A stretch of 64,000 bases of DNA from the NCBI GenBank assembly GCA_037179385.1, contig CM074196.1, forward strand, positions 29,161,986 through 29,225,985, written 5' to 3'. A program made the translations under genes and the position numbers. The stretch comes from Holothuria scabra. Lineage: Eukaryota; Echinodermata; Holothuroidea; Aspidochirotida; Holothuriidae. Positions 1 through 11,675 of the stretch are shown here, in pieces; position 1 is the first letter of the stretch; the number at the start of each line of letters is the position of its first letter. The notes below the pieces were generated by a model. It made no database searches, had not been told where the DNA came from, and was given only the letters and a program-made list of their open reading frames with translations.

Positions 1-1560
1 AAACCTATATACCAAGCATGAGAAGTGTCGGTCACTCCTATCTGAAGAAATCGTGTTTAAAAGCCACTTTCGGAATTTCCCCAATTTTACCGCTGGTGAC
101 CTCAAATGAACTTTGAATTCTACCAAAAGCAATAGGCTTCTTTCTCTCAACATGACAAATCTATATACCAAGTATGAAAATTGTCGGGCAATCCTATCTG
201 AAGATATCATGTTTACAAACCATTTTCAGTGTTTTCACATTTTTACCGCTTTTGACCTCAAATGACCTTTGACCTCAGCCAAAAACAATAGACTTCTTCC
301 TCTCAACATGACAAACCTATATACCAAGCATGAGAAGTGTCGGTCACTCCTATCTGTAGAAATCGTGTTTAAAAGCCACTTTCGGGATTTCCCCAATTTT
401 ACCGCTGGTGACCTCAAATGAACTTTGAATTCTACCAAAAGCAATAGGCTTCTTTCTCTCAACATGACAAATCTATATACCAAGTATGAAAATTGTCGGG
501 CAATCCTATCTGAAGATATCATGTTTACAAACAATTTTCAGTGTTTTCACATTTTTACCGCTTTTGACCTCAAATGACCTTTGACCTCAGCCAAAAACAA
601 TAGACTTCTTCCTCTCAACATGACAAACCTATATACCAAGCATGAGAAGTGTCGGTCACTCCTATCTGAAGAAATCGTGTTTAAAAGCCACTTTCGGGAT
701 TTCCCCAATTTTACCGCTGGTGACCTCAAATGAACTTTGAATTCTACCAAAAGCAATAGGCTTCTTTCTCTGGACATGACAAATCTATATACCAAATATG
801 AAGAGTATCTGTCACTCCTTTTTGAAGATATCATGTTTACAAGTCATTTTCAGTGTTTTCGCAATTTTACCGCTGATGACCTCAAATGACCTTTGACCTC
901 TACCAAAAGCAATAGGGTTCTTCCTCTCAACATGACAATTCTATATACCAAGTATGAAAGTTGTCGGGCAATCCTATCTGAAGATATCGTGTTTAGAAGC
1001 CATTTTCGGCGTTTTCACAATTTTACCACTGGTGACCTCAAATGACCTTGACCTCTACCAAAAACAATAGGGTTCTTCTTCTCAACATGACGAATCTATA
1101 TACCAAGTATGAAAAGTGTCGGTCACTCCTATCTGAAGATATCGTGTTTACAAGCCATTTTCGAAGTTTTCGCAATTTTACTGCTATTGACCTCAAATGA
1201 CATTTGACCTCTACCAAAAACAATAGGCTTCTCTCTCTCAACATGAAAAATCTATATACCAAATATGAAGAGTGTTGGTCTCTCCTACCTGAAGATATCA
1301 TGTTTACAAGCCATTTTCAGTGTTTTTGCAATTTTACCGCTGGTGACCTCAAATGACCTTTGACCTCTACCAAAAACAATAGGGTTCTTCCTCTCAACAT
1401 GACAAATCTATATATTAAGTATGAAAGTGTCGGTCACTCCTATCTGAAGATATCATGTTTACAAGCCATTTTCGAAGTTTTCGCAATTTTACTGCTATTG
1501 ACCTCAAATGACCTTTGACCTCTACCAAAAACAATAGGCTTCTCTCTCTCAACATGAAAA
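1..1560. repeat. 156-bp tandem array I (about 10 units)
   Basis: The landmark CTCAACATGACAAAT recurs at about 151, 307, 463, 619, 775, 931, 1086, 1242, 1398 and 1553, a regular spacing of 155-156 bp. Each unit also carries GATATCNTGTTTACAAGCC, TTGACCTCAAATGACCTTTG and CCAAAAACAATAGG. The first six units alternate between two subtypes (GTCGGTCACTCC..GAAGAAATCGTG and GTCGGGCAATCC..GAAGATATCATG), giving a 312-bp higher-order repeat; later units are more uniform. The array runs off the left edge. Short open frames on the minus strand repeat with the array and are not genes. It lies in intron 5 of, or downstream of, the PLXDC-like gene. Confidence 0.95.
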
Positions 1561-1590
1561 ACTTTATTTTTTTATCTAGATGACACTATA

Positions 1591-1993
1591 CCCTTACAAA
1601 AAAAGGTGAGGCAATTGGTTCCAAATTCACAGGTTTGCACATGTCCTTTCCAGGGTTATCACAGGTTTTTCCATGAAAATCTGTGTTTCCCTTGAAATTG
1701 ATGCAGGTTGATCATTTGCCACAGGTTCGACACAGGTTTGTCACAGGTTTGACACAGGTTTTATGTGCAAAATCTGCTGTAATGAAAACTAGGGTTAACA
1801 AAGAATTCTTCAACAAAACCTGTGGCTTGACATTAAAGGCAAGGAAATGTGTGCCAAACCAGCATCAAACCTGTGAGTAGAAGGCTCCCAAAATGCAGGT
1901 TTGCCACCCAAGAACATGCATGATTTCCTTTGTTTTTCCACACGTGATCACACATGGTGCAGACAGAGGTTGACGCACCTTTTCTTGTAAGGG
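1591..1993. mobile_element. 403-bp TIR element filled with CACAGGTTT motifs
   Basis: The ends form terminal inverted repeats, CCCTTACAAAAAAAGGTGAG on the left and the reverse complement of a right end reading CCCTTACAAGAAAAGGTGCG (21 of 24 positions match over the longer stretch). Inside, CACAGGTTT or close variants occur at least seven times on the plus strand and twice on the minus strand. There is no coding capacity and no clear target duplication. It looks like a non-autonomous DNA transposon whose repeated word could be transposase binding sites (inference). Confidence 0.7.
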
Positions 1994-4936
1994 CAAATTT
2001 ACACTTTATTTTTTATCTTGCTGTGTCATTAAATCTCATCCAACTAAACCAGTAGACAGAGGAAAGGGATGGGAGGGGAAGGTGTGGGGATGGACATAGA
2101 ACTCCCATTGAGTAAACCCAGTACCAAGGCTGTGAAATTGTCAATATTTCCTTCACATGTTATGGTGCCCCAATCCCCATATTAACACATTCCCTTGGTC
2201 AAAATTTCCTGTGAATAAATGAAAATCTAATTTCTTCAGGGTTACCACAGCAGAAATCATGAGTGCACACAGACCTATGGTCATTGGTATAAAAACTGCT
2301 TCAAGGAGATTAAAACGTTGGGGCTTTTTTCTTAATTAAATCGATTGATAAATGAAACACAGAATGAAAGAGAGACAGGTCATCAGATGACACATATTTC
2401 TTCAAGAGCACAAACAAACGTTTTCATCTTGAGGACGTCGATATCTAGGGCATTGATATCAAAAGTACAATACAGAAGTATCATCAAGGGTTAACATGTC
2501 CTACATATATACAACTTATTTCTCTAGTGTGACTCTCAGTCTATAATGCCTTTCCCTCTGAGGTCCCCTCAAATACCTGGGTGGGAAGATGACACTTGAA
2601 ATCACAAATCTTGCCCAAAGACACAACGTAATGAACTTATTGAGAACTCTACCAATATCCAAAATCTATTCACCAATCACCATGGAGGTACCATTTAAGA
2701 ATAACTCTTCCATTAATCTGGCATTCTTTAATGAGTCACTTACAAAAATATGGTATAGAAACCTCACAGAGTTTTAGCATCCGTTAAGGGCAACTTCCAA
2801 TGTCAAAATGGAATTTAATATGAATTCTGCTTAACAGAACACACTCAATCACCCCAAACCGCGTTGTTGCTTGGGAGAAAGCAAAATTCTTAATTGGCAA
2901 ACTTGTGCTCTTTGACTGACATCAAATTCAAAAGATGCAGAACAGCTTGAACTGCTCTGCAGCGACTGTATGCTCACCTTTAAAGCAGCTCATTGATTCG
3001 GTTCATGAAATTCAACAAATTTTTCCAAACCTGTTAAGTTTTCTTTGCATTCCATGGACAAGTGGTCAAACTTAGGCATATCTCCACATCCTACCTACAA
3101 ATGACTGTTTTATGAGTGAGGCTGAGCAATTCACATTCAATCTGATTTTCAGAAATTTGTGATCAGACACTTTTATACATTATGCACAAAACTGTTACAA
3201 GTCAAGACACCACAAAATTCCCAAAACTCCAAGTAATTATTCCACCAGGAAAGAATCCAAAGTTTGAGAAAAATAACAAAAGTCGCCAGACATAAAACAC
3301 ACGACTAAACACGAGTGAGGCAAAATGGAGTATGAAGCCATAGGGTGTTATGCGCCCTCTGCTGGTAGGATATCCACGGTGTCAAAGGTTGCCAGATGGT
3401 GAGTATAGGTATAAATGGTATACATAGGGTGATAGGAGGTAGGTGAGGAGCGAAATAGACTTCAAAATTTTTAACTTTTTTACAGAACTTTTGAATAAGA
3501 AACTTGACTCATTATGCTTACTATAAGCATTTGTCATGTGGTAGTATGTACCCTTTAATATTCTCATTACATTATGGATATCAACTCATTAAGCCCCTTT
3601 AAGAAAAAAATCAGACTTGTGAAAGGAGAGAGACACTTGCTGGAGAGCTGGTGAACAGTGACTTAATTGGGAGAATTCACACACCAGTTATGAGAAGACT
3701 TGCCCATTACACTTCTGATGTTCATCTCTTTAATTTATGTACTGTATCATATCACTGTATGTGTACATATTGTTAAATTACAATTCAACTGTGTTAATAG
3801 GTTAACTAGTAATAAGAACCCTGCAAATAATGAAACTATCAGGCACATCATAAATGTGAAGATATCAACTCGCATTCACTATGAAAACTTTACGAGGTAA
3901 AAGCTGTTGATTGCTAAAAACGTACAGTACTTCTACTTTGGTTCTCACTTCATTTAAAAGAAGGATTTATGGTCACATGAAGTTTCGATATGTTAAAGGA
4001 ATAGTTATTCTGCATTTTGTTGAAATTTGCATAAAAACACTATGTCTGGTTCTCAAGATAAAAGCAGGTAAAGTTGTCATATTTTCAACAAAAAGAGAAC
4101 TTGAAGAAAGTACATATGACATCACATCCTTGAATTAATGACAGTTTTTTTGTTTTTCTTTAAATTTTATTACCAAATTTCTTCTCCAACATTTCCATAT
4201 TATCAGGACGTGATTGCAAAAGTAGCATAAGAAATAAACAACTTTGCATTCCTTCTATAACTTCAAGGTCGACACAACAGTCTGAAGAAACAAAAGGGGA
4301 AAAAGGCATTCCTTGTCAATGTGAGGAAGTGATATATACAGGTAACCTCTGCTGCTCTCAAGTTCACTTTGGAACACAAATCCAGTGACTTCATTTTATG
4401 ACATCTTGAGAAAGACACGTCCAATTACATTTGAATGGAAATTTCACCACAATGTGTAACTGTGGTTCTTCTTTCACACATAAAATTGAATGTTTTTTAA
4501 ACTTCCCCTTAAAGAAGAGATACAAATTATAACACAGGCCCTATAGCCTACCAACTACCCATACCCAAAAATGTTTGAAATAATATCGTAATCTTAAACT
4601 TCACTCCTGCTAGCAAAATTTTAACGAAAAAAAGTTCTTCTGTAGCATCATTCATATGATCTGACCAAGTGATAGTAGGGGAGGGAGGGTGGGCCACCTA
4701 CAAGACACTTAATAGCTATGGAGTTGTTTTACAAAATCAAAATTTTAGGATTTTTGTTAAATGGAGATGGAACACCCTGCTCTATGAAGGATGAACAAAA
4801 AGCAACTTTGTATTAAAGGTTAAGGAAAATGACTGTGGAGTCATTCAATATTTAAAAAAAAAAAAACATGTAATAAAAAAAAAATAATGAAATCGTTGTG
4901 GTAGAAAAGAACACGTGAAAGAAATTTTACTATTAC
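1994..4936. other. Intron 5 / undetermined sequence
   Basis: AT-rich, apparently single-copy sequence. I looked on the minus strand for the next PLXDC exon (family pattern TAL..QWD after the asparagine-glycine pair) and found none. A short stretch at about 4258-4325, containing CATTCCTTGTCAATGTGAG, recurs at about 31310-31375 and is probably a fragment of an old dispersed repeat. Short open frames here have no recognisable features. Confidence 0.5.
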
Positions 4937-5062
4937 CATTGTTGCCATATCTGATAACTGACAATGTATCATTGATGGAGGAATCAAAGTTTCCCATCAG
5001 GGGGGCAATGTACTGGGTGACTGTCAGAAACTCATGGATAAAAGAACCGACATAGAGAAAGC
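4937..5062 (-). CDS. PLXDC: PLXDC-like protein, exon 5 (nidogen-like region)
   Basis: This is a 126-bp internal exon on the minus strand. It is bounded by acceptor TTTCTTTCCTGCAG at the high end and donor GTAATAGT at the low end. Entered in phase 1, it completes a glycine codon with exon 4 and reads 41 further codons. These include FLYVG, FLTVTQYIAPLMGNFDSS and SVIRYGNN, and a final G starts the next codon. The order (ATGG-F-[IL]-Y-x-G, then TQYIAPLM-x-NFD, then RY-x-NG) is the hallmark of vertebrate PLXDC1/PLXDC2 (TEM7, TEM7R), type I membrane proteins of endothelium and neural tissue reported to bind nidogen, cortactin and PEDF. The next exon, which should begin with the family's TAL..QWD motif, is not in the window. 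Confidence is high because reading frame, splice phase and family pattern agree. Confidence 0.9.
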
Positions 5063-5482
5063 CTGCAGGAAAGAAAAAAAAATTATAATGTGTAAGTAGA
5101 TCAAATGTTTACAGTACAAGAATTGTGAAGTATTTGACAAGATATCTACTGCATTCTGATGTTTCTGATATAAAGAAGAAAGCGCTTTTTTTTTATTTTT
5201 AATTTTAATTTTTTGTCTCATTCACAGGAATGTGAGTACAGTACTCCAAAGCAGGAAGTGACAACACCAAGATAGTTTTCTCTAATTGGATGAGCACAAG
5301 TGAGGATTGAATTTTAATCAGAACTTCATGAAATTACTTCCTCATCAAACCAACAAATTGCTGCACTTCTGTATGAACTGACAGCTTCATCATGCTCTTC
5401 AGACAGGAAGGAAACACACAACTAACAAGTCCCTGAACGAGTGCCATATTTTGAAAATTCCCACCTCCTTATTTCTAAAGGA

Positions 5483-5789
5483 TTAAAGGGATGATGCTCT
5501 TTACCCCAAACTAAAATTTTTGTAGTAGTCCAAAGAAATTCTAAATTGGCACAGCTCTTTGATTGGCATCTAGTTCCAAAAATAAATGCAGAGTACCGAA
5601 ACTCATAAGACATCATGTGCTGTAGAGAGAGTTTTTTTTTTACACACTGGTTTCTTGTATACTCACGTTGAAGCAATAAACTGAGGTTGTGTCTGAATGA
5701 GGATGAGTTTTACACAATTGTGGGAGGGGATTAAATAAATTGGTTCAGGAGAATTGTTACTGTCTGGGGTGAGCGGATCAGGCCTTTAG
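5483..5789. mobile_element. TTAA-MITE family A, copy 1
   Basis: The element is about 300 bp, flanked by TTAA at the left and TTAG (mutated TTAA) at the right. It starts AGGGATGATGCTCTTTACCCC and ends in GGGGTGAGCGGATCAGGCCT, an inverted-repeat pair. The internal landmarks GAAGCAATAAACTGAGGTTG and CAATTGTGGGAGGGG are shared with four more copies in this window. It sits in intron 4 of the PLXDC-like gene. The TTAA target suggests piggyBac-type mobilisation (inference). Confidence 0.85.
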
Positions 5790-6027
5790 AGTAAGAAGGC
5801 CCTGATGTCCAGTTTCCACTCTGATCAAATCAATACACATAGTGCTTATCCTATGACATCCCCCTGCCCCCCCCCCAAAAAAAAAAAAAAAAAAAAAAAA
5901 ACATCTACTTGAAAAACTCCAAGCAAGTATCCACAGAATTTTAAGTTCAGAGTATTCACTTGTATTTGGTCGTGGCAGAAACCTAATATTGCATTTATGT
6001 GAAGTTCATTATTTGAGCAAGACTTAC

Positions 6028-6097
6028 CTCCAGTAGCTAAATAAACTGTTGTAATGTTGTGTCCATAAAAAGGAAAGGCAAATGGCAGTCTTACAGG
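6028..6097 (-). CDS. PLXDC: PLXDC-like protein, exon 4 (FPFYGH motif)
   Basis: This 70-bp exon on the minus strand lies between acceptor TTTTCTTTTACAG and donor GTAAGT. Entered in phase 0, it reads PVRLPFAFPFYGHNITTVYL, then ATG and one G of a split glycine codon. In vertebrate PLXDC proteins the same stretch reads as a run of hydrophobic residues, FPFYGH, a few residues, then ATGGF. It belongs to the nidogen-homology part of the extracellular domain. The exon is only 23 codons, so it is easy to miss with gene finders. The flanking introns are very unequal: 965 bp below it and 32,804 bp above it. Confidence 0.92.
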
Positions 6098-7350
6098 CTG
6101 TAAAAGAAAAAGTACAGTAATTGAGATGTATTAGCACAAAGATGAATCAATGACAAAACTGATTTCTCTTCCAATCTGTCTATTTTAACAAAAAAGTTAT
6201 TAAATACAGTGTTCCTTCTCTTTGTGAGGAATCAGTCCTCATGACTTTATAAGGACCAAACAAAAAATTTCCATGAAATTTGCTTCCTCGTAACATAGAT
6301 ATAAACTTCTAACCAAATCAAAAAAAGTTAAAGTGTACTTCGTGGCCAAAAACTAAACAATATTAAACAGAATGAAAATAAATTCTAACAGTCTAATTTC
6401 CATTTTCGCAGGACATTCTTGAGCTGAATATAAAATGTTGAAGTTTATTTACTTGAAACAAATTAGTCATTGCAAAATGACTTGTGACTTCCTTGTTGTA
6501 CAACTCACATTACCTGCTTTGCTTCCCTTTTAAAATTAAAAATGTTTTAATGACCTTGAACAATTCCGGTTTGCTTGCATAGCATAATGCCAAGAACTAT
6601 TACTATTTCTGCATTACATTCAGTATCAATCACTACATATTGAAATTATTTTTTTTTTTTGTGATAAGGTTATCAGGATTAATCACTAAATGATCACAAA
6701 TATTTGAGGTTAAACGTTTAGTTATTTTGCTAAACATTCACAGCCCTAGTTCAGTGACATAGAATGCAATATCTCAGCAGTATGGTACACTATAAGTGTG
6801 TCTCATTAGTTATTCTCAGCCTGTCATTTTGTCCTTGCCATCTACAGAGAAAGTCTGCACAATACTTCCTAATTTGACACATTAAAACTCAGGATTTTTT
6901 TAGTATAAACAGCACACAACACACATGTACTAATTGATGTGTAACTAACATGTTGTAATGGATATTATTTCTCATGATTAAAAACCATATCATGATGAAA
7001 CTGCCTTAATGCTTTTACTTGGAAGTACTGTAACATACATTTAAAAGCTACATGTAGTGATGACTATATTTAACAAGAGCCCACGAGCACTATGGTTCCA
7101 CACTTTTGAGAGAAATCCTGACCAGAACCAAATTACACGTCAAAGTTTCTCTGACTGGCAAGTGGGAGAGGAAGCTGTAGGCCGCCCTCTATAGGAGGCC
7201 GGCCTTCCCTACTGTGTGATCAAGACTTGCCAGGACCTTATTACAGGTAAGTGAGGGTTACAACTGTAGATAGGAGGTAAAAGAGGGGCGATGTAGATCC
7301 TTGCATTTCAGATAATTTTGTATTTAAGGAGTTGCAAGGTAGGGCATTTG
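6098..7350. other. Start of the 32.8-kb intron 3
   Basis: Mostly unremarkable AT-rich sequence. From about 7073 (ACAAGAGCCCACGAGCACTA) the sequence resembles the leading end of the composite tandem-repeat elements common in marine invertebrates. That would make 7073-12872 one interrupted element (inference). No gene is seen. Confidence 0.45.
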
Positions 7351-7359
7351 CACCATCAT

Positions 7360-7690
7360 CCTCAATGACTTTTGACCTTCAACAAAAACATAAGGGCACT
7401 TTGCATTCCAACCTATTGGTTCAAGTCGAGCCAGCCATGGCCTTTTTCCCAGTTGTGGCTCACCACTGGCTTGTTTTCCCTACTCCATTGCTATATGTGT
7501 AGCATTACACATAGCTTTTCACTGAAATATAACTCAAATTAGGAACATCATAGGAGTAGTTTAATTGCCTTTTTGTTTGTCTCAACAAGACGAATCCAGG
7601 CATCACAAAAACTGACAATTTGGTCAAATGAGGTCAAAGTAGGTCACCATGTGCACTCAAATAGTTTACAAGAACACAACTTTCCTTTAT
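7360..7690. repeat. Diverged tandem-repeat units left of the hAT insertion
   Basis: Contains TTTTGACCTTCAACAAAAACAT and the stretch AGGAACATCATAGGAGTAG..TTGCCTTTTTGTTTGTCTCAACAAGACGAATCC. That stretch recurs in similar form at about 9133-9240, on the other side of the hAT element. These are degenerate relatives of the arrays at 9485-10230 and 11680-12757. Confidence 0.6.
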
Positions 7691-7753
7691 GCCATCCCCC
7701 TGTGTTACTTGGTTATTGAGTTATCACACCGCATACTTACCTCGCATTCCGAT

Positions 7754-9073
7754 TAGTGTTTGCACGGGTAACCCGGGTACCCGGGTACCCGCCCGCCATC
7801 GTATTACCCGGTTCCAAATCTACTACCCGAATCTTAAAAAAAAAATGCATGCAAAAGGATCATCCCATTTACGCCATTGCCCACGGTAATGGACTAAAAT
7901 ATTTTGCCAATTTGGTAAACATTCTCTGAGACTGAGAATGAAGAGAGCCCCTAAAAATTATGTGTAAGTTTGATAGTTGTCTGTACTTCGTTTCTGAAGT
8001 TGAAATTTTTATCAGCGTGCGGCCCGATCGCGCTATCGTCACGTAGTGGGTTACTTCTCACACATCACATGTATATCGCTTATAAACTTACTCGCAAGCA
8101 AGCTATCTGACGGCCGATTCATAATCACATCGTACTGTTTCACGCAGACATAGCAAGACATACTGTATCACCCCCGCCCAGCTCGCAAAGACAGTGCCCA
8201 TAACGTTCAGCAGCTGCTAGGTAAACTGAGCCTTGCATGTATATACGATCTTATTATCAATAGGGTATGCCACCTCGAGTATAATCCTCAAATATTTCTT
8301 AATGGTTAAAGGTGTCAGTTTTACGCAAATCAACACTTTGCCGCTATCTGCAAAGTAAAACGACATCAATGTAATAACACCGTAAACATTCACAAAATTT
8401 TTTTTTAAAATAGGCCAGTATATATTATGTTATTTTGCCCCAAAATGGCGCTCGAGCAGACTACGAAGTTTATGTGTGAAAGTTATGTTACCGTGCCTGG
8501 ATGTCGACACGAGGCTAGCTACGTAAGAACGTACATACCCCATTAGCGATAATTCCAACGCACATTGCAAAGTAGTATGAGGGAAGTTTACAAACATGAC
8601 GTCGTTTGTTTACAATCAGTAATTTTTGACGTGCAAGAGAATACCATAATACAGGGCTCTGATTAGTTGATATTTTTAAATCAGTGGTTTAAAAGGAGAA
8701 TCTTCGAGCTCTTACTATGCTGGCTTTTCGAGTAGGAAAGCGTCCCAAAATTCAATATCAAATTGATATAGGCCTTGGGAAGTATAATTTTCTTATTTGA
8801 CTGTTTTCTGTTACGTTTTTTTTTTACTTGCCATTTTGATCTAAAACAAAACGAGACGATTAAACCTTCTAACAAATCAAATGTTTTTGATCGCTGTGAT
8901 CGCTATACCTATCCAATACAGATGTTAATGTTACCATGCATGTCTTATGGAGTATGCCTTACAAAATGCTCACATCTTTTAGTCACCGTATGTAACACCA
9001 GGTAACCCGGGTACCCGACGGGTATGGCGATCGGGTACCCGGGTCCTAATTTTTAGTACCCGTGCAAACACTA
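7754..9073. mobile_element. Non-autonomous hAT element, 1320 bp, ACCCGGGT ends
   Basis: Terminal inverted repeats TAGTGTTTGCACGGGTA and TACCCGTGCAAACACTA are perfect over 17 bp. They are flanked by a perfect 8-bp target duplication, ATTCCGAT (7746-7753 and 9074-9081), the length expected of hAT transposases. Each end carries a run of ACCCGGGT words, including the plus-strand stretch GGGTAACCCGGGTACCCGGG near 7768-7790 and a matching run at 9001-9050. No transposase frame is visible inside, so it must have been moved in trans. It interrupts the degenerate tandem-repeat region. Confidence 0.93.
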
Positions 9074-9081
9074 ATTCCGAT

Positions 9082-9484
9082 GCATATGACCAGACACTAA
9101 CTAACCTGTCACTTAAATGTCAATAACTCGAGTTATGAACATCACAGGAGGGTAGTGCTATTGCCTTTTTGGTTTGTCTAAACAACACGATTCCAGGCAT
9201 TCCAAAAAAGTCACAAAGGTCAAAAGGTCAAACCAGAACGCAAAAATGCATTGAGGTTTCGATGATACATAAATGTTTTAAAGAGTACACTCATGCACCA
9301 TTACCTTCTCATTCAAACTACTAACTAACAAACTACTACATACTAGCATGTTCAAAAAATAATTTTGTCATTCCAGATACCCTTTTGACCTCAATAATAG
9401 CCATACATAGCTAGACAGGCAAATAACAGACAGACAGATGGACAAACAACTATCTTGAAAGATAGTAGGCTACTTAAAAAGGTT
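9082..9484. repeat. Diverged tandem-repeat unit and spacer right of the hAT insertion
   Basis: The stretch 9120-9240 repeats the 7530-7640 segment (ATGAACATCACAGGAGGGTAG, TTGCCTTTTTGGTTTGTC, ATTCCAGGCATTCC). At 9420-9440 there is a short GACA-type run (AACAGACAGACAGATGGACA). No gene is seen. Confidence 0.5.
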
Positions 9485-10230
9485 CCTTGACTTTGACCCC
9501 TGGAGACCCCAGATGACCTTTCGTTTCTGCCAAAAACAATGGGGATGAATCGAGCGTGGAAAATCGCAATTATTCCGCCTAAATTGAGATACTTGGCATC
9601 TCTGCCTTTGCCCTCGGCCAAAAACAACAAAGACCATTTTCTGACTATAACTCATCCACATACCATTACCAAATACGAATTCTGTTTAAGTTTCCTACCT
9701 TGAGATATCGCATTAAAATGTCAAACTTTGACCCCTGGTGACCTCAGATGATCTTTAACCTCTGCCACAAACAAAAGGAACCACTTCCTGACCATAAAGC
9801 ATCCACATACCAAGCAATGAAATTTATCCAAGCTTGCTATCTTGAGATATCATGTTAACGAGATTTTCAGACTTTGACCCCAGGTGACCCCAGAGGAACT
9901 TTGACCTCCGCCAAAAACAATAGGGACCATCTACTGACTAAAACGCACCCACATACTAGGCTAAATATGAAATCTATCCAAGCTTTCTACCTTGAGATAT
10001 CGTATTAAAAAGATTTTCAGACTTTGACCCCTGGTGACCCCGTATGACCTTTGACCTCTGCCACAAACAAAAGTAACTACTTCCTGACCATAACGCATCC
10101 ACATACAAATATGAAATTAATCCAAGCTTTCTACCTTGAGATATCATGATAACGAGATTTTCAGACTTTGACCCCATGTGCCCCCAGGAGACCTTCGACC
10201 TCCACCAAAAACATTACAGACCATCTCCTG
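9485..10230. repeat. Tandem array II (about 145-bp units, about 5 copies)
   Basis: TTGAGATATC recurs at about 9700, 9842, 9992 and 10136 (spacings 142-150 bp). Each unit carries GACTTTGACCCC.GGTGACCCC, GACCTTTGACCTCNGCC, AAAACAATAGGGACCA and CATCCACATACC. It is clearly the same family as array III and a distant relative of array I. It stops abruptly near 10225. Confidence 0.9.
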
Positions 10231-11675
10231 ACCCACCAATCAAGCAATTTTTAGAGAATTGCTTCCATTGAAGGTTGATATATATCGTTACACCACACAC
10301 CAGTAGCTAGATGAAGTTTCAGTTCTTCAAAGCAACGATCGTTCACAAAGTATAGGCTAGGCCATAGGCCTAATACAGTATCCACGGCGAAAGTAGCCGA
10401 CGAGCCCTATGCAGACAGCTGCAGGTCCCACTATGATATATTTAATTTTGAGACTTGCCCAATCTACCCTATTTGTTTCATATCTAATTTCCTCCCAGAA
10501 GTAGTGTGGCTTGAAGCCACAACAAAAACTAGGCCTAGGGCCTAGCCACCTACGTTTACAGAACAAAATGTAACGTTAGAGCTAACAATAATAGGCTACG
10601 ATCAAATCTCGACATCGTAGTTTTCACCGGTCATTTTATGTTTAAGTTACCGCCTGAGCTGTACTGTGTAAATAGTCGTACGTATGTTCGCAGCACATAA
10701 ACAAGACTTGCTAGCTGCTAGTTACATGCAGTGTACTATACATGCCTTCAGCTGGCTGATCGGCTACCTAGCTAGGCGTACGTGTATCGTTAAGCGCTTA
10801 GAGAATGGGTGTACTTCAATTGGCAATAACATGACACCCTCCCTCAATAATTACGTTCGAAGCGGGGAATCCCCAAACTTTTAAAGAAGCCGCTTCATTC
10901 ATTAAACGTAAGCAGCCAATCAGTGAGTACGATTCTTCGCAACAGAAGTTCGTTCGATGTATAGCACGAAGCAGCGGCATATAAACGATTTTCAGCCGGC
11001 TGCTAACGTGTGCAACTGCTGTTATGTACGCTGTTGGTCTTGATAAACAGCGATGGAAACATTTTTGAAACTTTTTCAGTTCATGACTAACAAACACTCC
11101 TACGTGATACAAGGACAGGAATAACATGGTTAGAAAGCTGAACTTGTAATTTTTTGAAATTTGTCGATTTCAAGTTGAAATTTTGGGAGACGTACGCTAG
11201 TAGAGAATTGACAAGTGGCTGTTGAAATTGAACTATTACGGTGAAGTGCACAATGGTGCACAGGGCACTTAAAAGACACTGTGGTGTATGCATACGTTTA
11301 GTGCTTTCAAATTTCATTGTAAATTATGTTCTTTACAAATGTATTGGTGGTGTTGAAGTAAAGCCTGTCACAACAGGTATATGTTTGGGGTTCACAGATT
11401 AAAACGTCCTCCATGACACTGCACACAATCACATGTAAACTAAAGGGGGTTGGGTGGATAAAAGGTGAATGTCATAGTTCTGCGCAATTTTTGAGCTTGT
11501 TGTTCATACTGTAGACATCGATTGCTTTGTCAAGGCAGCTAAACTTGTGAAGAAGGACTATACCTTGTTTACTTAATGCAAGTCAGAGTCCAAGGGCATG
11601 AGATGCAATTAATCGCATGTACCATTTTTCTAAACCATTACCTTGGCTGGCGATTAATGGCTAATCGCTGACAGC
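10231..11675. other. Unassigned 1.4-kb segment between arrays II and III
   Basis: Arrays II and III stop and resume inside what would be one repeat unit: ..CATCTCCTGACCC at 10225 and ..CCCAAATACCAAATATGAAATC at 11678. The 1.4-kb segment may therefore be an insertion. It has somewhat higher GC than its surroundings, a short hairpin (AAGCAATT..AATTGCTT at about 10243-10268) and no obvious inverted ends, target duplication or long reading frame. Identity unknown. Confidence 0.4.

Noticed and set aside
235..1301. Minus-strand frames reading SYLVYRFVMLRERSLL
   Set aside because: They repeat with the 156-bp array.
1..1560. A CRISPR array
   Set aside because: The units are contiguous 156-bp repeats without unique spacers in animal DNA.
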